Assembly (NCBI GenBank): GCA_000711775.1
Contig: ARYC01001250.1
Coordinates: 1 to 64,000 of the forward strand
Source: Oxytricha trifallax
Lineage: Eukaryota > Ciliophora > Spirotrichea > Sporadotrichida > Oxytrichidae
Reading direction: 5' to 3'
Length of the DNA stretch: 64,000 nucleotides
Numbering within the stretch: position 1 is the first letter of the stretch; each line of letters begins with the position of its first letter. The position numbers and the translations under genes were made by a program. Shown here in pieces: positions 33,429-45,378 of this stretch. The notes under the pieces are model-generated. The model had not been told where the DNA came from. It did not search any database and saw nothing but the letters and a program-made list of their open reading frames with translations.

Positions 33429-35123
33429 ATGGACCCAAGCATAAAAAAAGCTCCTATAGATATTATATACAACTATGCAAAACATGGATTGATTCACCCA
33501 AAACGATGGTGCTCATTTTGTGCAACTAGGATGCGATTGATTAAAACTTGATTGGATTATTTCGGATACGTGTGGGTATGCCCAGTATGTTTTCAAGGCA
33601 AGCGAGTAACTTCAAGTACACCAATGAATACTATAAACTTACTGCTTTTTGATTTTGCTCTTGCTATGTGGGTAAGAAATGCTACTCCAAAGATGGCTGG
33701 AGATATGAGTAGTGGAGGTCATTCATTGCAGGCTTAGTTTATGATATTTAGAAGAGCCTACACATTCTTCATGAAAACTAAAGTCTTACCTTACTTAGTT
33801 TTACCAGGACCAGTTGAAATTGATGAAGCTAAAATTGGGAGATAAAGGTGGCATTTCAGAGGAGAATTTCCAAAAAAAATCAAGTGGGCTTTTGGAATGT
33901 TTTGTAGGACAACCTAAATACCAGTAATCTACGAGATTAAATGCAAAGTACATGCTTATTTAGTTTCGATATTAAAAAGACATTTGAGAGCAGGTACAGT
34001 AATGCATTCGGATCATCATTCTTCATATGTAGTTTTGAGATCAGCTAAAAGTTTACTAGCAAAATATGGTTTTTATCATTACTGGGTAAATCACTCCAAT
34101 TTATATGTGCATGAAAAATTCTCATTTGTAATGACAGGAAACATTGAAAGAGTTTGGAGTTAATTAAGACATATGATGATGCCTTTAAAATTTCAAAGAA
34201 ACTCAAAAAGAATAGAGGAGTATCTCTGCACTTATATGTTACAATAAATGATTAAAAATAAGTAAAGAGAGTCTTGGACTTTAAAGATGCTCAGAGATTT
34301 CTATAAACATTAATATTACATCTATATTAAACTAAGAAATGCAGAGGAGGATAGAGTCCCAGGTTTACGCTCAATTGAAGAGGCTAATTCTAGATTGGAA
34401 GAACTGGGAATGTTTTTTCGAGACTATGAGGCGGAGTATCATGCAAAGAGTTTGCATCATTTAACTCTTTTTAAAAATGAAGACCTAGATGATGTAGTGA
34501 AGCCTTTGACTACTTAAGATATAGACCCCTCTATTTAAAATTTAAGATACGACCCACATAAGCATATTTTCATGACTCATAAATCAAGGGATGATATTGT
34601 CATGCATTTAGATCCCAGAGAAGACAAAATACTAAGATTACAATACATTAAATTTTATGAAGAAGACAATGGAGTTGGTTGGTACAAAAAACCTCAAAAT
34701 TAAGAAGTAAAAGAATAAAAGGAAATTAATCCAGATATTTTTAGCATTTAGTCTGGGTCAAATTATCGTATACAATCAAATTTTGTAGATTTGACTAACG
34801 ATTAAGAAGCTCAAGATAAAAACAAATAAAATAATCATAGTTAAAAAGCTGATAATTAAATTTCAAATTAAAAAGATAGTGTACAAACCAAATAATTTCC
34901 AAATCCAGTAGACGAGGAAGAGGAGCTTGGAGGGGAGTATCAAGGCATTGATATTTCTTCGTTAAATCGAAGTTCTGGAGTTAGAAAATATTTTAAAGTA
35001 CTCTACCAGGGATATGTAGATGGAGGAGTTACAATGGCGGAGACGGCTCTGGAAAAAGAAAATGAAAAAGCGAGAGCTAAATTGCAATCTGATGATGAAT
35101 ATTAAAATTACAGCTCAGAATGA
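33429..35123 (+). pseudogene. ISXO2/IS1595 (Merlin)-like DDE transposase, uninterrupted but with one in-frame TGA
   Basis: The frame from ATG 33429 to TGA 35121-35123 is 565 codons with no IES. N-terminal zinc ribbon: RWCSFCATRMRLIKT then VWVCPVCFQGKR (two CxxC pairs). The catalytic core follows the ISXO2-like pattern: VEIDEAKIGRQRWHFRGEFP (first D), GTVMHSDHHSSYVVL (second D), YWVNHSNLYV, and MTGNIERVWSQLRHMM (third acidic residue, E). The C-terminal third is acidic and Q/N-rich. An in-frame TGA at 33549-33551 lies between the two CxxC pairs, where the family needs a continuous zinc ribbon. This is either a single nonsense mutation or means translation starts downstream (next ATG ~33624). 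The lack of fragmentation suggests a germline-limited or transposon-derived gene. Confidence 0.85.
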
Positions 35124-35284
35124 AAATCATAAAATACATTAATCAGGTATAGATAAAATCAAAGTACAGAATTGTAAATAGCTTATAAAGTTTAAATATT
35201 AAAAATATGTAAACTCTTAATTTCATTATCTTCTTCTTTAAAAATAAAATCACTTAATTATGAAATTAAATATTTAATAAATTT

Positions 35285-38252
35285 ATCATAACTTTTCACC
35301 TAGCTCATGGAATGAGAAATAGCACAGTAGTTTACATCCACTAGGCTTGAGTTTTGTAAACTTATTAAAATAATAAATTGGCTTAAAATTAAATAAAATC
35401 ATTTATGAATCAACTTCTAGTTTATCCTTCATTTCTATTACTCTCAATCCCTTATTAATTGTTTGAATATTCAAAGCATTCCAGCAGAGTAGAGTTTGGC
35501 CATTTGAATCTTAATCCCAAACTTTAACAACAAGCATGTTAATTTCGTCTTTAATAAATTAGAAATTGCACTTCATATCCCAAACTGGGTTGAACCCGTT
35601 GTTATCGATAGCTTTTGATTTAAAAGGAGCTTGATTCTAAACTCTCTCGCTATCAGAAGTCGTAATGATATCTATAGTAACAAATGGATCTACAATGTCT
35701 GAATCTTTGCTTTTCTTTGGAATTTATGAACCACTTAAGAGCCAAATTTTAATGATTTTAGTCTTAAGTGTATCTTACTCTACTAAACCTCTAAGAAAGG
35801 GAGATTTTAAAATGTATCCACTCTATCTGCCACCATTTTGCTCAAAGAAACATTAATTAAGCAAATTTGGCTCATCTTTTGTTTGGTAATTTATGGCTAC
35901 TATTTAAGCACCAGTGCTCCATCCAAATATTGGAGAGTAATTTGAAGAGTCAAACCTAGTACCTTTTGGATATACTCTTGTGAAATTCATTAGGTGATGT
36001 GATATCCAGTATTTCCTATCGAAAGCCTTGACAAATTTTACTATCTTGTTTTCGTCCAAACTCTTAATTTCCCATGGGAAGGAAATATCATCTTTGTTGA
36101 AGTGAGATCCGATAAGTGAAGTAAGGGATCCTAGCGTGTTTGAGACTTCTTGTGGATCCATCATAGCTAACTGTGACTTCTTTAGAGCCTCTTTTTCTTT
36201 GTCGTTTAAGGTAGCATCGTCATCTATTTTGTTGAGGATATTATTTGCTAACTTAAAATGTTGAATCAATTTATAGTTTAAATTTTTAAAGGAAAATTAC
36301 CCATGATTTTAATTATTCTATATCATCCTACTCTTAATCATATTCTTCTCCATCAAGTATAAGTATTCCATCATCCGTGTACTTTTCCTTAGGCATCTCC
36401 CATTACTATCTATTCGTATCAAGCTAAAACTTTTTAGAAAAATTAGATTTTTATAGGAGAATCTCCTTTATGAATTAATTGGTATTTTCAAGTAACAAAT
36501 AAATAATACTTTACAACATTATTTAGAATTTATATAATAATTTTTCTTTCCTATTTTTATTTTTGAAATAGGGTTTATCTATTCTTCAAAATGAGTTTGT
36601 GATAACCACTTTTATTTGGAGTTAACTTCATCTACCCAGATCTGCTCTCGTTTGTTTAACCATCTGCATCTTCCATTTCTTAAGCCATCTTTGTCTGGAA
36701 TCTTTTTATGGTATGCTTTTGCATTGCTTAAAGCGACAAACTTTCTTTAAATTGAGGTTTGATACGTTTAGTTTTGCTTTTGATAACAAACTTATTTCTG
36801 AGAGACTCTGGAGACTCAAATTATGGAATTTCATGCAATTCTGTGATTAAATTTAAGCCTTAAGGTAGTCGATAGATATTTTCATCGCCAAGAATGTCAA
36901 TCATGTATTTTGCTATAACTTGCTGCTGCTTTGGTGAGCAATGCATTTCAAGAGAGATTATGACTGGGTACTAGCTGTAAGTAAAAGCACTTTCTGCAAT
37001 TGCTTCTATAACACTCTTGAATGTAATGCTGCTAGTCATAGTGAAACCATGAGTGACCTTTGGTTCATTTCCTGGACCATCCCAGCAGTCTATTTCTACA
37101 CATCTACAGCCATTTAGAAGAGATTCTTTATACATTTCAATTGAAGAATCTCCTTTCAATTAGTGGCCTGTTAAGTAGGTGTTATGAGTAGAGTTGCAAA
37201 AATATTAAGTCAAGGGAAGGTTCATGTCTTGATAAATTTGAGTCAATTTGGGATTATAAAACGAATTGAATTCTTTTGAATAGACGTATCTTGTGAAATC
37301 GATGAGGTCCATACCTCTTCCGATAGTTATCCCACCATTAGTTACAGAAGGACCATTTTTATTTAGCTAATCCTCTCTAATTACTTTCCTAATTATTTAA
37401 TCACAGTCCTCGTATGGAACTATTTCTCCCTGCTCTTCTTTAAAGAATTCAAAGAACTGTTGAGCATGAATATACCCATCTTAACCTTTGTACTTATTAA
37501 AAAACACCTCCAATTCTTTTCGTTCATGTAATTTATCCATCATCTTAACGAATTCATCGAAATCAAGATTGTTCGAGCCATTTGTATCGAAATCTTAGCA
37601 CAACTTCTTGAGATATTCATCTTTCAAATCTATGTTCATTTTATTAACCATGACTTTAATTTCATTGAAGTTAAGATGATGATCCATGTCTTAATCGACT
37701 TCTGCCCAGATGTTCTTGTAATACTATAGTCTGGCTGAAACTAGAGAATCAGAGCTAAAATAGCATTCATTTATATGAAACTAGAGACCTGTAAGCCAAA
37801 ATTTAAAAACGTCTTAATCTGGTGCGATGAGATCAAGGATTTAATTTTAACCATAGACGATACTCATGCTGATATATTCCTGATCTCTGTATTTCTTTGA
37901 TTTAGCAAGTGCTTTCATTCGTTTAGAGTAAAATATGCCAATATGGATTTCCCTGATATCTTTGTATTTAAAAAATTGAATTTTAATTTCAAAAATAGGG
38001 TAATTTGATAATGTTTTTATTTTCTTTGAGATTGATTCTGCTTCTCAGTAAATTTTTCTTTGGACTAATCCATTACAAAATTTGTTTATTGTCGTCGAGT
38101 AAAAAGAATTTGCGTTTGTGAGGTGCCCCAATGCTTGGAACTCTAAATAAATGCACATCTGTCGTTGATAGTAAGTGTTTCTTAGATGTATCGATACCTG
38201 TGTGAATGAAATTTGGTGGTTGCTAAGGGTACCAAAGATTTTAGTTACTCAT
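35285..38252 (-). CDS. PLC: Phosphoinositide-specific phospholipase C (delta-like)
   Basis: This enzyme hydrolyses PIP2 to IP3 and diacylglycerol at the membrane. The ATG at 38252 starts [20 protein letters not shown]. Domain order is that of PLC-delta. PH-like region (38250-37760; [20 protein letters not shown]). EF hands (37740-37500; [20 protein letters not shown] and [20 protein letters not shown]). X domain (~37330-36740) with catalytic His residues in [15 protein letters not shown] and [11 protein letters not shown], plus [16 protein letters not shown] and [11 protein letters not shown]. Linker (36700-36300). Y domain (36250-35830; [20 protein letters not shown], then [20 protein letters not shown]). 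C2 domain (35800-35400; [38 protein letters not shown]). All catalytic features look intact. The frame runs past the C2 end to TGA 35287-35285. IESs are probable near 36270-36300, 36480-36600 and 37980-38090. Confidence 0.92.
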
Positions 38253-38828
38253 TCCTTTTTGTCAATTTTACAGATAAATTAAATTTGCTATATTTTATTT
38301 CAAGGAAATTAATATAAGACCTATTGAATTTTATTAGTTTTACCTTGATTAGACTTTTATTTTACCTTTTTACTAAATAGAAATTTTACTCATTTATGAA
38401 AAAATTCTATATTAGTAAAATTTTCCTTTGATTCTTATGATGAAGCTGATTATTTACCAGATAACAAATTTATGAATTCTATTTTTACTATTATATCCAA
38501 TCATAATTAAAAAATTAAAAATATCAGAAGTTAAACATGGATTTGTATATATAGTAATCAGAAAAGCAAAGCAATACAAAAATTGATTTATTGAGAACAT
38601 ATGGGCTCACTCTAGGAGATGTCATTAATCTCAATCGATTGGCTATATAAGCTGCTGAAATGTCTACTTAGAATTTATAAGTTTATAATTTAATAAAATT
38701 AATATGTAATTTTTATAAAAATACAATTACAACATTGGTAGTATCAAAATATTTAAAAAATAGTGAATTTTAAATCTTTTTGAAAGATAAATTACAAATT
38801 TATAGTATAATCGCTTGAAAATATTAAA
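38253..38828. other. Divergent intergenic region between PLC and mitochondrial carrier genes
   Basis: About 575 bp of AT-rich DNA between two divergent start codons. No coding piece was recognised; a GC-richer patch at 38590-38660 has no clear reading. Confidence 0.5.
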
Positions 38829-41800
38829 ATGGAAAATTAACAATAAAACCTTCAAAATAATGAATAATCAGAAGCTAAACCTGAAATTCATGCGTAATAA
38901 TCCACTAAAACAACTTAATAAATTGATAATTAACAACAAAAGTAGCAGAAAGTATAGTCAAGCTCAGCTTTGACCTCCACTATTTCAGGGTTAATTGCAA
39001 GTTCAGTAGGGAAAACATTAGTGCACCCTGTAGATACAATTAAAGCTAAATTGTAAGTTCAATCTGCTTAAAAAAAGTCAACATTCTATAAATAAATTGA
39101 CCATAAAAGCATTGTATTTATTATCATAAAAAATTATAATTGTCTCTATATTTATAAGTTTTTATGTAAACATTGAATCAATAAGGAGCTGCTTAAAGCT
39201 AATAAATGACCTCGATTCGTTCACTCATGCGAAACTCTTTAATTCTGTCGATAGCAAGAGACACCATAAAGCACGATGGGATTGGGGGATTATATAGAGG
39301 CTTCGCTATCAATCAAAACCCCAAAACCCCTTAGTGAGGTTTATAAGTGCTTTGATTTGTAGGGTATAGTTGGAGTCTTAATGGGGTTAGTAGAGAAATT
39401 AGGCCAATTTGCAAAATGAGAAATAGAAATTAGCGAAATTTAGGGTCTATATATGATGAGAAATTTTTAGATTTACTGCTTAAGCTTAGGTATGATACGA
39501 GTATTAAATTAGATTAAGTCAAACCAGTACTTAATTATGCAGCTATATCAAAGCTCTTTCACATTAGTGCCTCTACTGTTAGGTATCACTGCATGTTAGC
39601 TGTTTAGCATTTTCAATATGACGTAGATAAGACAACAGTCTGTGCGAGAGAGGGAAGAATGAGTGTTTATAAATAAGTTTTAGATTTAAATGAATGAATA
39701 AGTTCACATATTAAACTTACCAATAAATGGGTTTGGCTTCTCTTTCTTCTTCTCTTCTTATGGCTTGCTTGGGCCCATATTTCTTCTCTGAGTGCCTGCT
39801 CCTGCATCTATGTTCATTTCATCTGGTTTTTAGACATCTTTATAAAGTCTCTTGCTCACCTCATAAATTGTCTGCGACTTTCTTTTCTGTGAACCTTTGC
39901 ATGCTCTTTCATAAGATATATGCCAGTGTCAGATTTTCCTACAAAGTTATATGACAAAGCTTACTTGAAAGATAAGGATGCTTCTTAAGTACCTCAAGCC
40001 AAGCTGAGCTTATTAGAATGCCTTGCTTTTTCTAGTCTTCAGGAGAGATAGAATATCGTTTCTTATGTGCTTCTTCATTTATTTCTCTGAGATACTCCTC
40101 TTTTATTGTACCAAGAACACCAAAGAAAAAGTTCCTCTCCGGTAGTTTATTAGAGAGTGGTTTCTTGGTAGGAAGGTAAACTACCACTTCCTCATCTTAC
40201 ATGGCATCCTCATAAAGATTAGTGACTGAAATCTCAGGAGTTAGGAATTACGATTAGTTTAATCTCTTTATTTTTAAAAGCCTTCTTCTCCTCACAAAGC
40301 ATTGCTTTCAAGAATGAAATTTTGGTACCTTCCATCGTTGGAAGGAATAAACCAACTGTATAATATGTTAATAATCATCAAGTAATCTTACCATGTAAAA
40401 TAGGTATCGATAGAGATCTTCCTTACTTCTGAATCTTGATATCATTTCTTGAGCTCGACTCTTTTCATTTGATCATTGAGTGATTCCATCTTTGTTCCTC
40501 TTCCTATTAATGAATTTCAAATTATAACTAATAGACTTCTGGATCCTATTGTTTAAAATCTTACTATTAAATATGAGCATCTTATAGGAGGTCAACCCTG
40601 CAAGATACGTGGAGAAAGTTTGCAGAAGCTGTAACAAACTGCAGAGATGGAGCTCCATTTTTATCAATTTAGTACCATTAAATTAGAACTAAATTTGTTT
40701 AAATTTAATTAGTACTGGTACTAAATTCGTTTAATTTTAATTGGTACCAATATAATAGTACCAAAACTTAATTAGTACCTAGTTTTAAACTAATGAGGTT
40801 TTAATGGAAAAGTTCCAAAATGTTCAAAACCTAATAGGTACCAGTACCAACCTGAATTAATTCTCAGTTGGTACCAAAATTAAAAATATTAAGCATAAAA
40901 TTAGAAAATCTATAGTTATAAACTAAGTATAAATATGATGTCTAACACCTAAGAATCAACCATTGTTGTTGCAGTGCCAGCTCCTATACAAAGTTAGTAT
41001 AGCCAGTGAGGTTTCTACTTAATAATAATAGAAATTTAAATTTGAATTTAAACATGGCGGCTAACATAAATCGTAAGGCAGCTTCTCTTAGAACAGGTTA
41101 ATCATTGCTCAACTTTAGCTCCTCCAAGAAACCAGAAGTAATTTATATTGAAAAGGAGGTAGAGCTAAGAGCTCTAGAGTTTGAAGCTGAGGTCTTCAAA
41201 ATTTAAGTTTAAAACAAGAAGTAGAGTCAGAGATAGGAGTTTAAACATAAGTTAAATTCGTTGAGGAAGATAAGGAACAGCAACCAATAGAAAAAATTAA
41301 AACATTTTAATGTGAAGACTGCTAAAACTTCTTCTCAACTGAGTCTAGCTTGAAGAGGCACATTAAAGAGGTACACTCTGGCAAGGCCAAGATCTATTTT
41401 AAACATGACAAAGTGGATGGAAGATACCAATGCACAACATGCATGAAGTCTTACACTCACTCAGCAAAGGTTAAGAAGCATATGCAAAAACATCATCTTA
41501 GCGAATTCTTGATTTAAGATTAGGAGACTTAATAACTTGTACCTGCTAAAAGAAAATCAAAAATTCTTGAGTCTTAAAGAGACCTACAGGAGAAGCTCAA
41601 GAGACAGTGTCGCTTTGAATCAATGAACTAGCCTGCAGATCATACTGTTTTAGCATGCTTCCAAGCGAAAGCAATGAGTATTCCTGCATTAAATGCAATT
41701 GAACTTAGTAGCTGCATTTAAAATTACTTGCACATAAGTGTGCCTAACAAGGCAAAGCTTATAGTAGTTGATGAGTATGCATACAAGGTATACCCTTTCA

Positions 41801-43965
41801 GCTATCTCATAAAAAATGAGCAGTATTAAAAAATGAGTTTGCTAACGAATATATGATTCTTAGAGAGAGCTTTAAGAAGAGATTGCAAGAACTTGCTTAA
41901 GTTAAATGGTGTTATATTAAGCTATGGTTTCATCGCACTAAGGCTCAAGAAATTTGAAATGACTTTAAGAGACTATCTATATCATAATAGATATCCTGAT
42001 GACTTAAATGATATTCTTACAGATATGATTATGGGTGTCAAGGAGTTGCATGAACTTGGATATGTTCATAGAGATTTGAAGCCTGAAAATATTATGCTTA
42101 ACCTCTGCCCTTTAGAAGTCGTAGTTATCGATTTCAATAGAGCCTTAAGATAAGAGATAGTGACTTTGGCTAAAGTTCTTGGTACTCCTGGATACTTCCC
42201 AATTAGAGAGAAATGGACTAATGGCTCAGTTCAGTGGGATGTATGGGCAGTTGCTGCTATCATATTAGAGAGCGATATGGAAAGTATGTCATACTTTGGA
42301 ACAAAGCACGAGAAATAATCAATAAGTTTAGCAGCTAAAAATATAAAATAAGAAGAAATCTGCGATAAAATTAAGAAGATAGTTGAGATGGTGATAGTTA
42401 AAGCTCCAGCATATCCAAGATAATCATTAGATGACATTCTAGAACAACTAAAGATAGCGAGATTCAAGAGGTATCACAAAGGCAAGCAGATAAAATTTGT
42501 TTGAGTTAAGCAAACTAATAATCATTAAATATTCATTAAATTCATATAAAACCTGCATTTTGTCTACTAACCCCAATAAGACCCCAACTATACCCTACAA
42601 ATCAAAGCACTTATAAACCTCACTAAGGGGTTTTGGGGTTTTGAATATATTAGGGTCTATTCCTGCAGCAGGTATTTATTTCGGAAGCTATGAGTTGATT
42701 TTATACATGTCTTATTAAATTGGTAAATCTAGCATATTATATAAAGGGAGTTCTTCAAAAATAACACCTTGCAATATTCATATCTTTAACAGCACCCCTT
42801 CATTTCTTACCTATTGGGTGGTATGTTCGCTGAAACTATGAGTTGTATATTGTTTGTGCCGATTGATGTTATCAAAGAGCGAAGACAAGTGCAAAGTGAT
42901 CTCAAGACTTACAACTATAGGAATCATTACTTTTATTTTTATTGTGAGCTCATAGAAAATGCTAGAATTTACATAAATTACTGAATGACGTTGATGCGAT
43001 AAGACAGGTAATGAAGACAGAAGGAGCAAGGGGCTTGTATAGAGCTTATGGAGCCACGGTTATGTCTTTTGGACCATTTTCAGCTTTTTACTTTCTGTTT
43101 TATGAAAAAATGAAGGGACTCTTTGTTGCTAATGATATAATAATTTTAGAAATTAAAAATTCTTATTGCAAATTTAGCTATATTTGAAAATATTTACTAT
43201 AACTTTAGAAAATTTGTTTAATAATAAAAATTTTTAAAAAATCTGATTAAAGTTTAAAAAGGGAGACTTTTTCTATTGAGGGTAATATATATCGAATTAA
43301 TCTTATACCTTAACTTATGGATTTTCAATAATATTACTAATTCTAATTTCAATCAAAGTCAACTTAATAAATTTGATTTCCAAATTTATTTGTATTTCAG
43401 CAATTTAATATAAAATTATTTCCTAATGATGTGTAAAGTTACTTAAAGAAAACTGGGCGCAAAGATGAAGAAAGTGTGAAAGCATCTCATAAATAAGATA
43501 TAATTTTATATCTTATAAACTCTAAATTAAATGATAATTCCTTGTATACCATATAAAAGATATAGGATTCTTCTAATCTATGTTTTGCAGTATGATTGCT
43601 GGTGCAGGAGCAAGTGTAATTACAAACCCTCTAGATATGGCTAAACTTAGATTATAAGTTCAAAGAGCAGGTAAGATAGGAGGAGGAGAAAAAGGGGAAT
43701 TTTACTATAAACATATGCTAGAAAGTTTTATAATTATTTCAAACTCCTTAAATTCTTTGTGTATCCACAAAATAATTTCAGTTAATTTAATAAATCGCTA
43801 GATGGAGTATACAAAATAGGTAGAGATGAGGGGGTGAGAGCGCTGTTCAACGGTTCCTTCGCAAGAATATTGTTTCATGTGCCAAATGTAGCAATTACTA
43901 TGAGCTTGGTAGAGTGGGTCAAACCTCAAGTCTAGAAATATTTAGACAGGAATATGATTGATTGA
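38829..43965 (+). CDS. Mitochondrial carrier family protein (SLC25), split by TBE copy C
   Basis: The ATG at 38829 starts MENQQQNLQNNEQSEAKPEI. All three carrier repeats are visible with their PxDxxK signatures: LVHPVDTIKAKLQVQ (~39020-39065), ILFVPIDVIKERRQVQS (~42850-42900) and VITNPLDMAKLRLQVQRAG (~43615-43670). Second-helix segments: ARDTIKHDGIGGLYRGFAIN (39250-39313) continuing after TBE copy C as ILGSIPAAGIYFGSYELILY (42644-42710); TEGARGLYRAYGATVMSFGP (~43020-43080); KIGRDEGVRALFNGSFARIL (~43815-43875). It ends QKYLDRNMID with TGA 43963-43965. Removing 39314-42643 plus one AAT restores the frame exactly. Other IESs lie at ~39090-39185, ~42720-42800 and ~43130-43590. The metabolite transported cannot be told from the sequence; a SAM-carrier-like identity is possible. 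Confidence 0.9.
39314..39395 (+). repeat. Left terminal inverted repeat of TBE copy C
   Basis: CAAAACCCCAAAACCCC followed by TTAGTGAGGTTTATAAGTGC; nearly identical to the reverse complement of 42562-42643. Confidence 0.9.
39416..39697 (+). pseudogene. TBE transposase remnant with the catalytic core deleted
   Basis: An open frame of 94 codons runs from ATG 39416 (MRNRNQRNLGSIYDEKFLDL) to TGA 39695-39697. The N-terminal half (LNYAAISKLFHISASTVRYH) matches the helix-turn-helix part of the copy B transposase. The C-terminal CAREGRMSVYKQVLDLNE matches the extreme C-terminus of copy B (KEGRVNVYKQVLELSQ). Everything between, including all three DDE blocks, is missing. The deletion keeps the frame, so a short DNA-binding-only product could in principle be made. 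Confidence 0.85.
39727..40489 (-). pseudogene. TBE 22-kDa ORF, frameshifted
   Basis: The ATG at 40489 begins MESLNDQMKRVELKK. Frame changes near 40440, ~40370-40340 and ~40250 are needed to keep homology with copy B. Conserved blocks are LPTKKPLSNKLPERNFFFGV, RYSISPEDQKKQGILISSAW and MNIDAGAGTQRRNMGPSKP. The function is unknown. Confidence 0.75.
40490..41053. promoter_or_regulatory. Divergent spacer of TBE copy C with TTAGTACTGGTACTAA-type words
   Basis: Repeated short palindromic words: AATTAGTACTGGTACTAAAT near 40708, TTGGTACCAA near 40740, TAGTACC near 40773, TAGGTACCAGTACCAA near 40838, GTTGGTACCAA near 40868. They are positioned like the repeats of copies A and B but differ in sequence. 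Confidence 0.4.
41054..42504 (+). pseudogene. TBE zinc-finger/protein-kinase ORF (57-kDa type), best-preserved copy but frameshifted
   Basis: The ATG at 41054 begins MAANINRKAASLRTGQSLLN; TGA is at 42502-42504. Two C2H2 zinc fingers are clear: CEDCQNFFSTESSLKRHIKE (~41315-41370) and CTTCMKSYTHSAKVKKHMQK (~41430-41490). A basic linker and a kinase domain follow, with YVHRDLKPENIMLNLCPLEV, VVIDFNRALR (DFN for DFG) and GTPGYFPIREKW then VQWDVWAVAAI. The distance from ATG to TGA is not a multiple of three, and the frame must shift near 41830-41880 to enter the kinase domain. Fusion of DNA-binding fingers to a kinase in a transposon protein is characteristic of TBEs; its role in transposition is unknown. 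Confidence 0.85.
42562..42643 (-). repeat. Right terminal inverted repeat of TBE copy C
   Basis: Ends CACTAAGG then GGTTTTGGGGTTTTG, followed by the AAT target duplication at 42644. Confidence 0.9.
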
Positions 43966-44319
43966 ATTCATTAATGAAATTCTTATAGGATTTAATCATA
44001 GTAATGTGAATGCGATAAGGGGATACTAGCCTAAAAACATTAATTATTTCAAAATGATTTGGTCTTAAAGTTTTTGTAATTCTAATAAGTTAAATTTATT
44101 AGTAGATTGATTGATTTATAAATTCAGTTATTTAAGTTAAAATAATAACATATAAACTTCATAGAAATTTACTCTAGACACCACAAATCTTTCAGTAAAA
44201 CTATTAAAGATATTATCAGGCAAATTAAATTTAAAAGCCTTCCAATTAATAAAGTAATTTAAGTTAATCTATTTTAATTATAATTAAATTAATTTTCGAG
44301 AAAAACTAGCAAACTTAAA
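43966..44319. other. Intergenic AT-rich DNA
   Basis: Between the mitochondrial carrier stop and the EF-hand gene start. Nothing else recognised. Confidence 0.6.
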
Positions 44320-45195
44320 ATGGCATTCTTCGGTATTACATCACTTGGACCTCCTAATGTTTTCCAATCTTCTTTAGTTAACGCTCTAGGTATTAAATAT
44401 TTAGTGCCTAAATTAAAATGATTTTTATTAATTTTTCCTTAAATCTAAATTTAAATTAGTAGACCCATAAAATTTGTTATTTAATCATTATTTACAGGCA
44501 TCAACACTTTCTCAGAAGAGGAATTCTAAGCAAGTTTTTAGAAGGTTGACAGAGATCAGAGTGGCTATATTACTTCTAACGAAGTCGAGGATCTCCTTTT
44601 TGAAACTTACGGTTTCCCACCACTTGAAGAAGAAGTAAAAAGTAAGTGTTAAAGTTTAAATAAGTTTCTGTAACAAACATTTTGGTAGAAATAAACCTAT
44701 TAAGTCCTACAACTTCATAGCAAAAACAATTACCTAACTCATTATTTTATAGTGTTCATGGAAGAATTCGATTCTAATCAAGACGGAAAAGTAACCTGGG
44801 AAGAATTCCAGTCAGCTATGGGTCGCCTTAGGGACAAGGTGAACGGCAAGGCAGCAGGAGCCAAAGAGTACAGTTCTTTCACAAAGATGAAGGAGGATAG
44901 ATTCAAGCACAAGAGAATGGGAAATGAATTGCAAGACAAGTACAAAGTCCCACTCACTCACAACCAAAGTGTTGGCTTCAGACACAATGATGAGATTTCA
45001 AGAGACATCGTTAAGTAGGACTAGATTTAAATAATGAGCTATGCTAATTTATTTTCATGGAAATAAATCAGTTTTCTTTTATAGGTGTCTCTCTATTTTT
45101 GCATTTCTTTTTAAATGGACAAGAAGCCAATCAGAAAATGCCACGAAACTAAATACGCTGAAGCTATGATAAAAACTGGAATTCACTTCTAATGA
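44320..45195 (+). CDS. Conserved EF-hand protein, probably cilium-associated
   Basis: The ATG at 44320 begins MAFFGITSLGPPNVFQSSLV. Two EF-hand loops are clear: DRDQSGYITSNEVEDLLFE (~44550-44605) and DSNQDGKVTWEEFQSAM (~44770-44820), both with the expected Asp/Asn/Glu ligands. A basic region follows (KMKEDRFKHKRMGNELQDKY, then KVPLTHNQSVGF). A last exon, DKKPIRKCHETKYAEAMIKT, ends at TGA 45193-45195. Two introns fit: 44390-44497 (GTATTA to TTACAG) and 44642-44752 (GTAAGT to TTATAG). A third non-coding gap lies at about 45030-45115. The N-terminal FGITxLGPP and C-terminal CxETKYAxxMIKTG motifs recall conserved flagellar EF-hand proteins; that link is from memory of the family and is tentative. 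Confidence 0.8.
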
Positions 45196-45378
45196 CCATG
45201 CTATCTCATAGCTGATAAAACGATATAAAAATATTAAAGATTAGCAGATATCATATCATGTTTAACTTAACATCTAAAAAGTTAACTTAAAAATTTTAAA
45301 AACATTCTATAAGAAATTTCTTATTCTTAATTAAATTAATGTATGATAAACTACTTTTACTACATTAAATAAGCTAAA

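Larger units (their letters stand above)
39314..42643 (+). mobile_element. TBE transposon copy C (complete ends, internally deleted, 3.33 kb)
   Basis: Both ends read CAAAACCCCAAAACCCC facing outward and are bounded by AAT at 39311-39313 and 42644-42646. The terminal inverted repeats (~80 bp; 39314-39395 and 42562-42643) are nearly identical. Gene order is transposase remnant (+), 22-kDa ORF (-) and zinc-finger/kinase ORF (+), the mirror image of copy B. The transposase has lost its catalytic core, so this copy could only move with help from another TBE. Confidence 0.95.
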
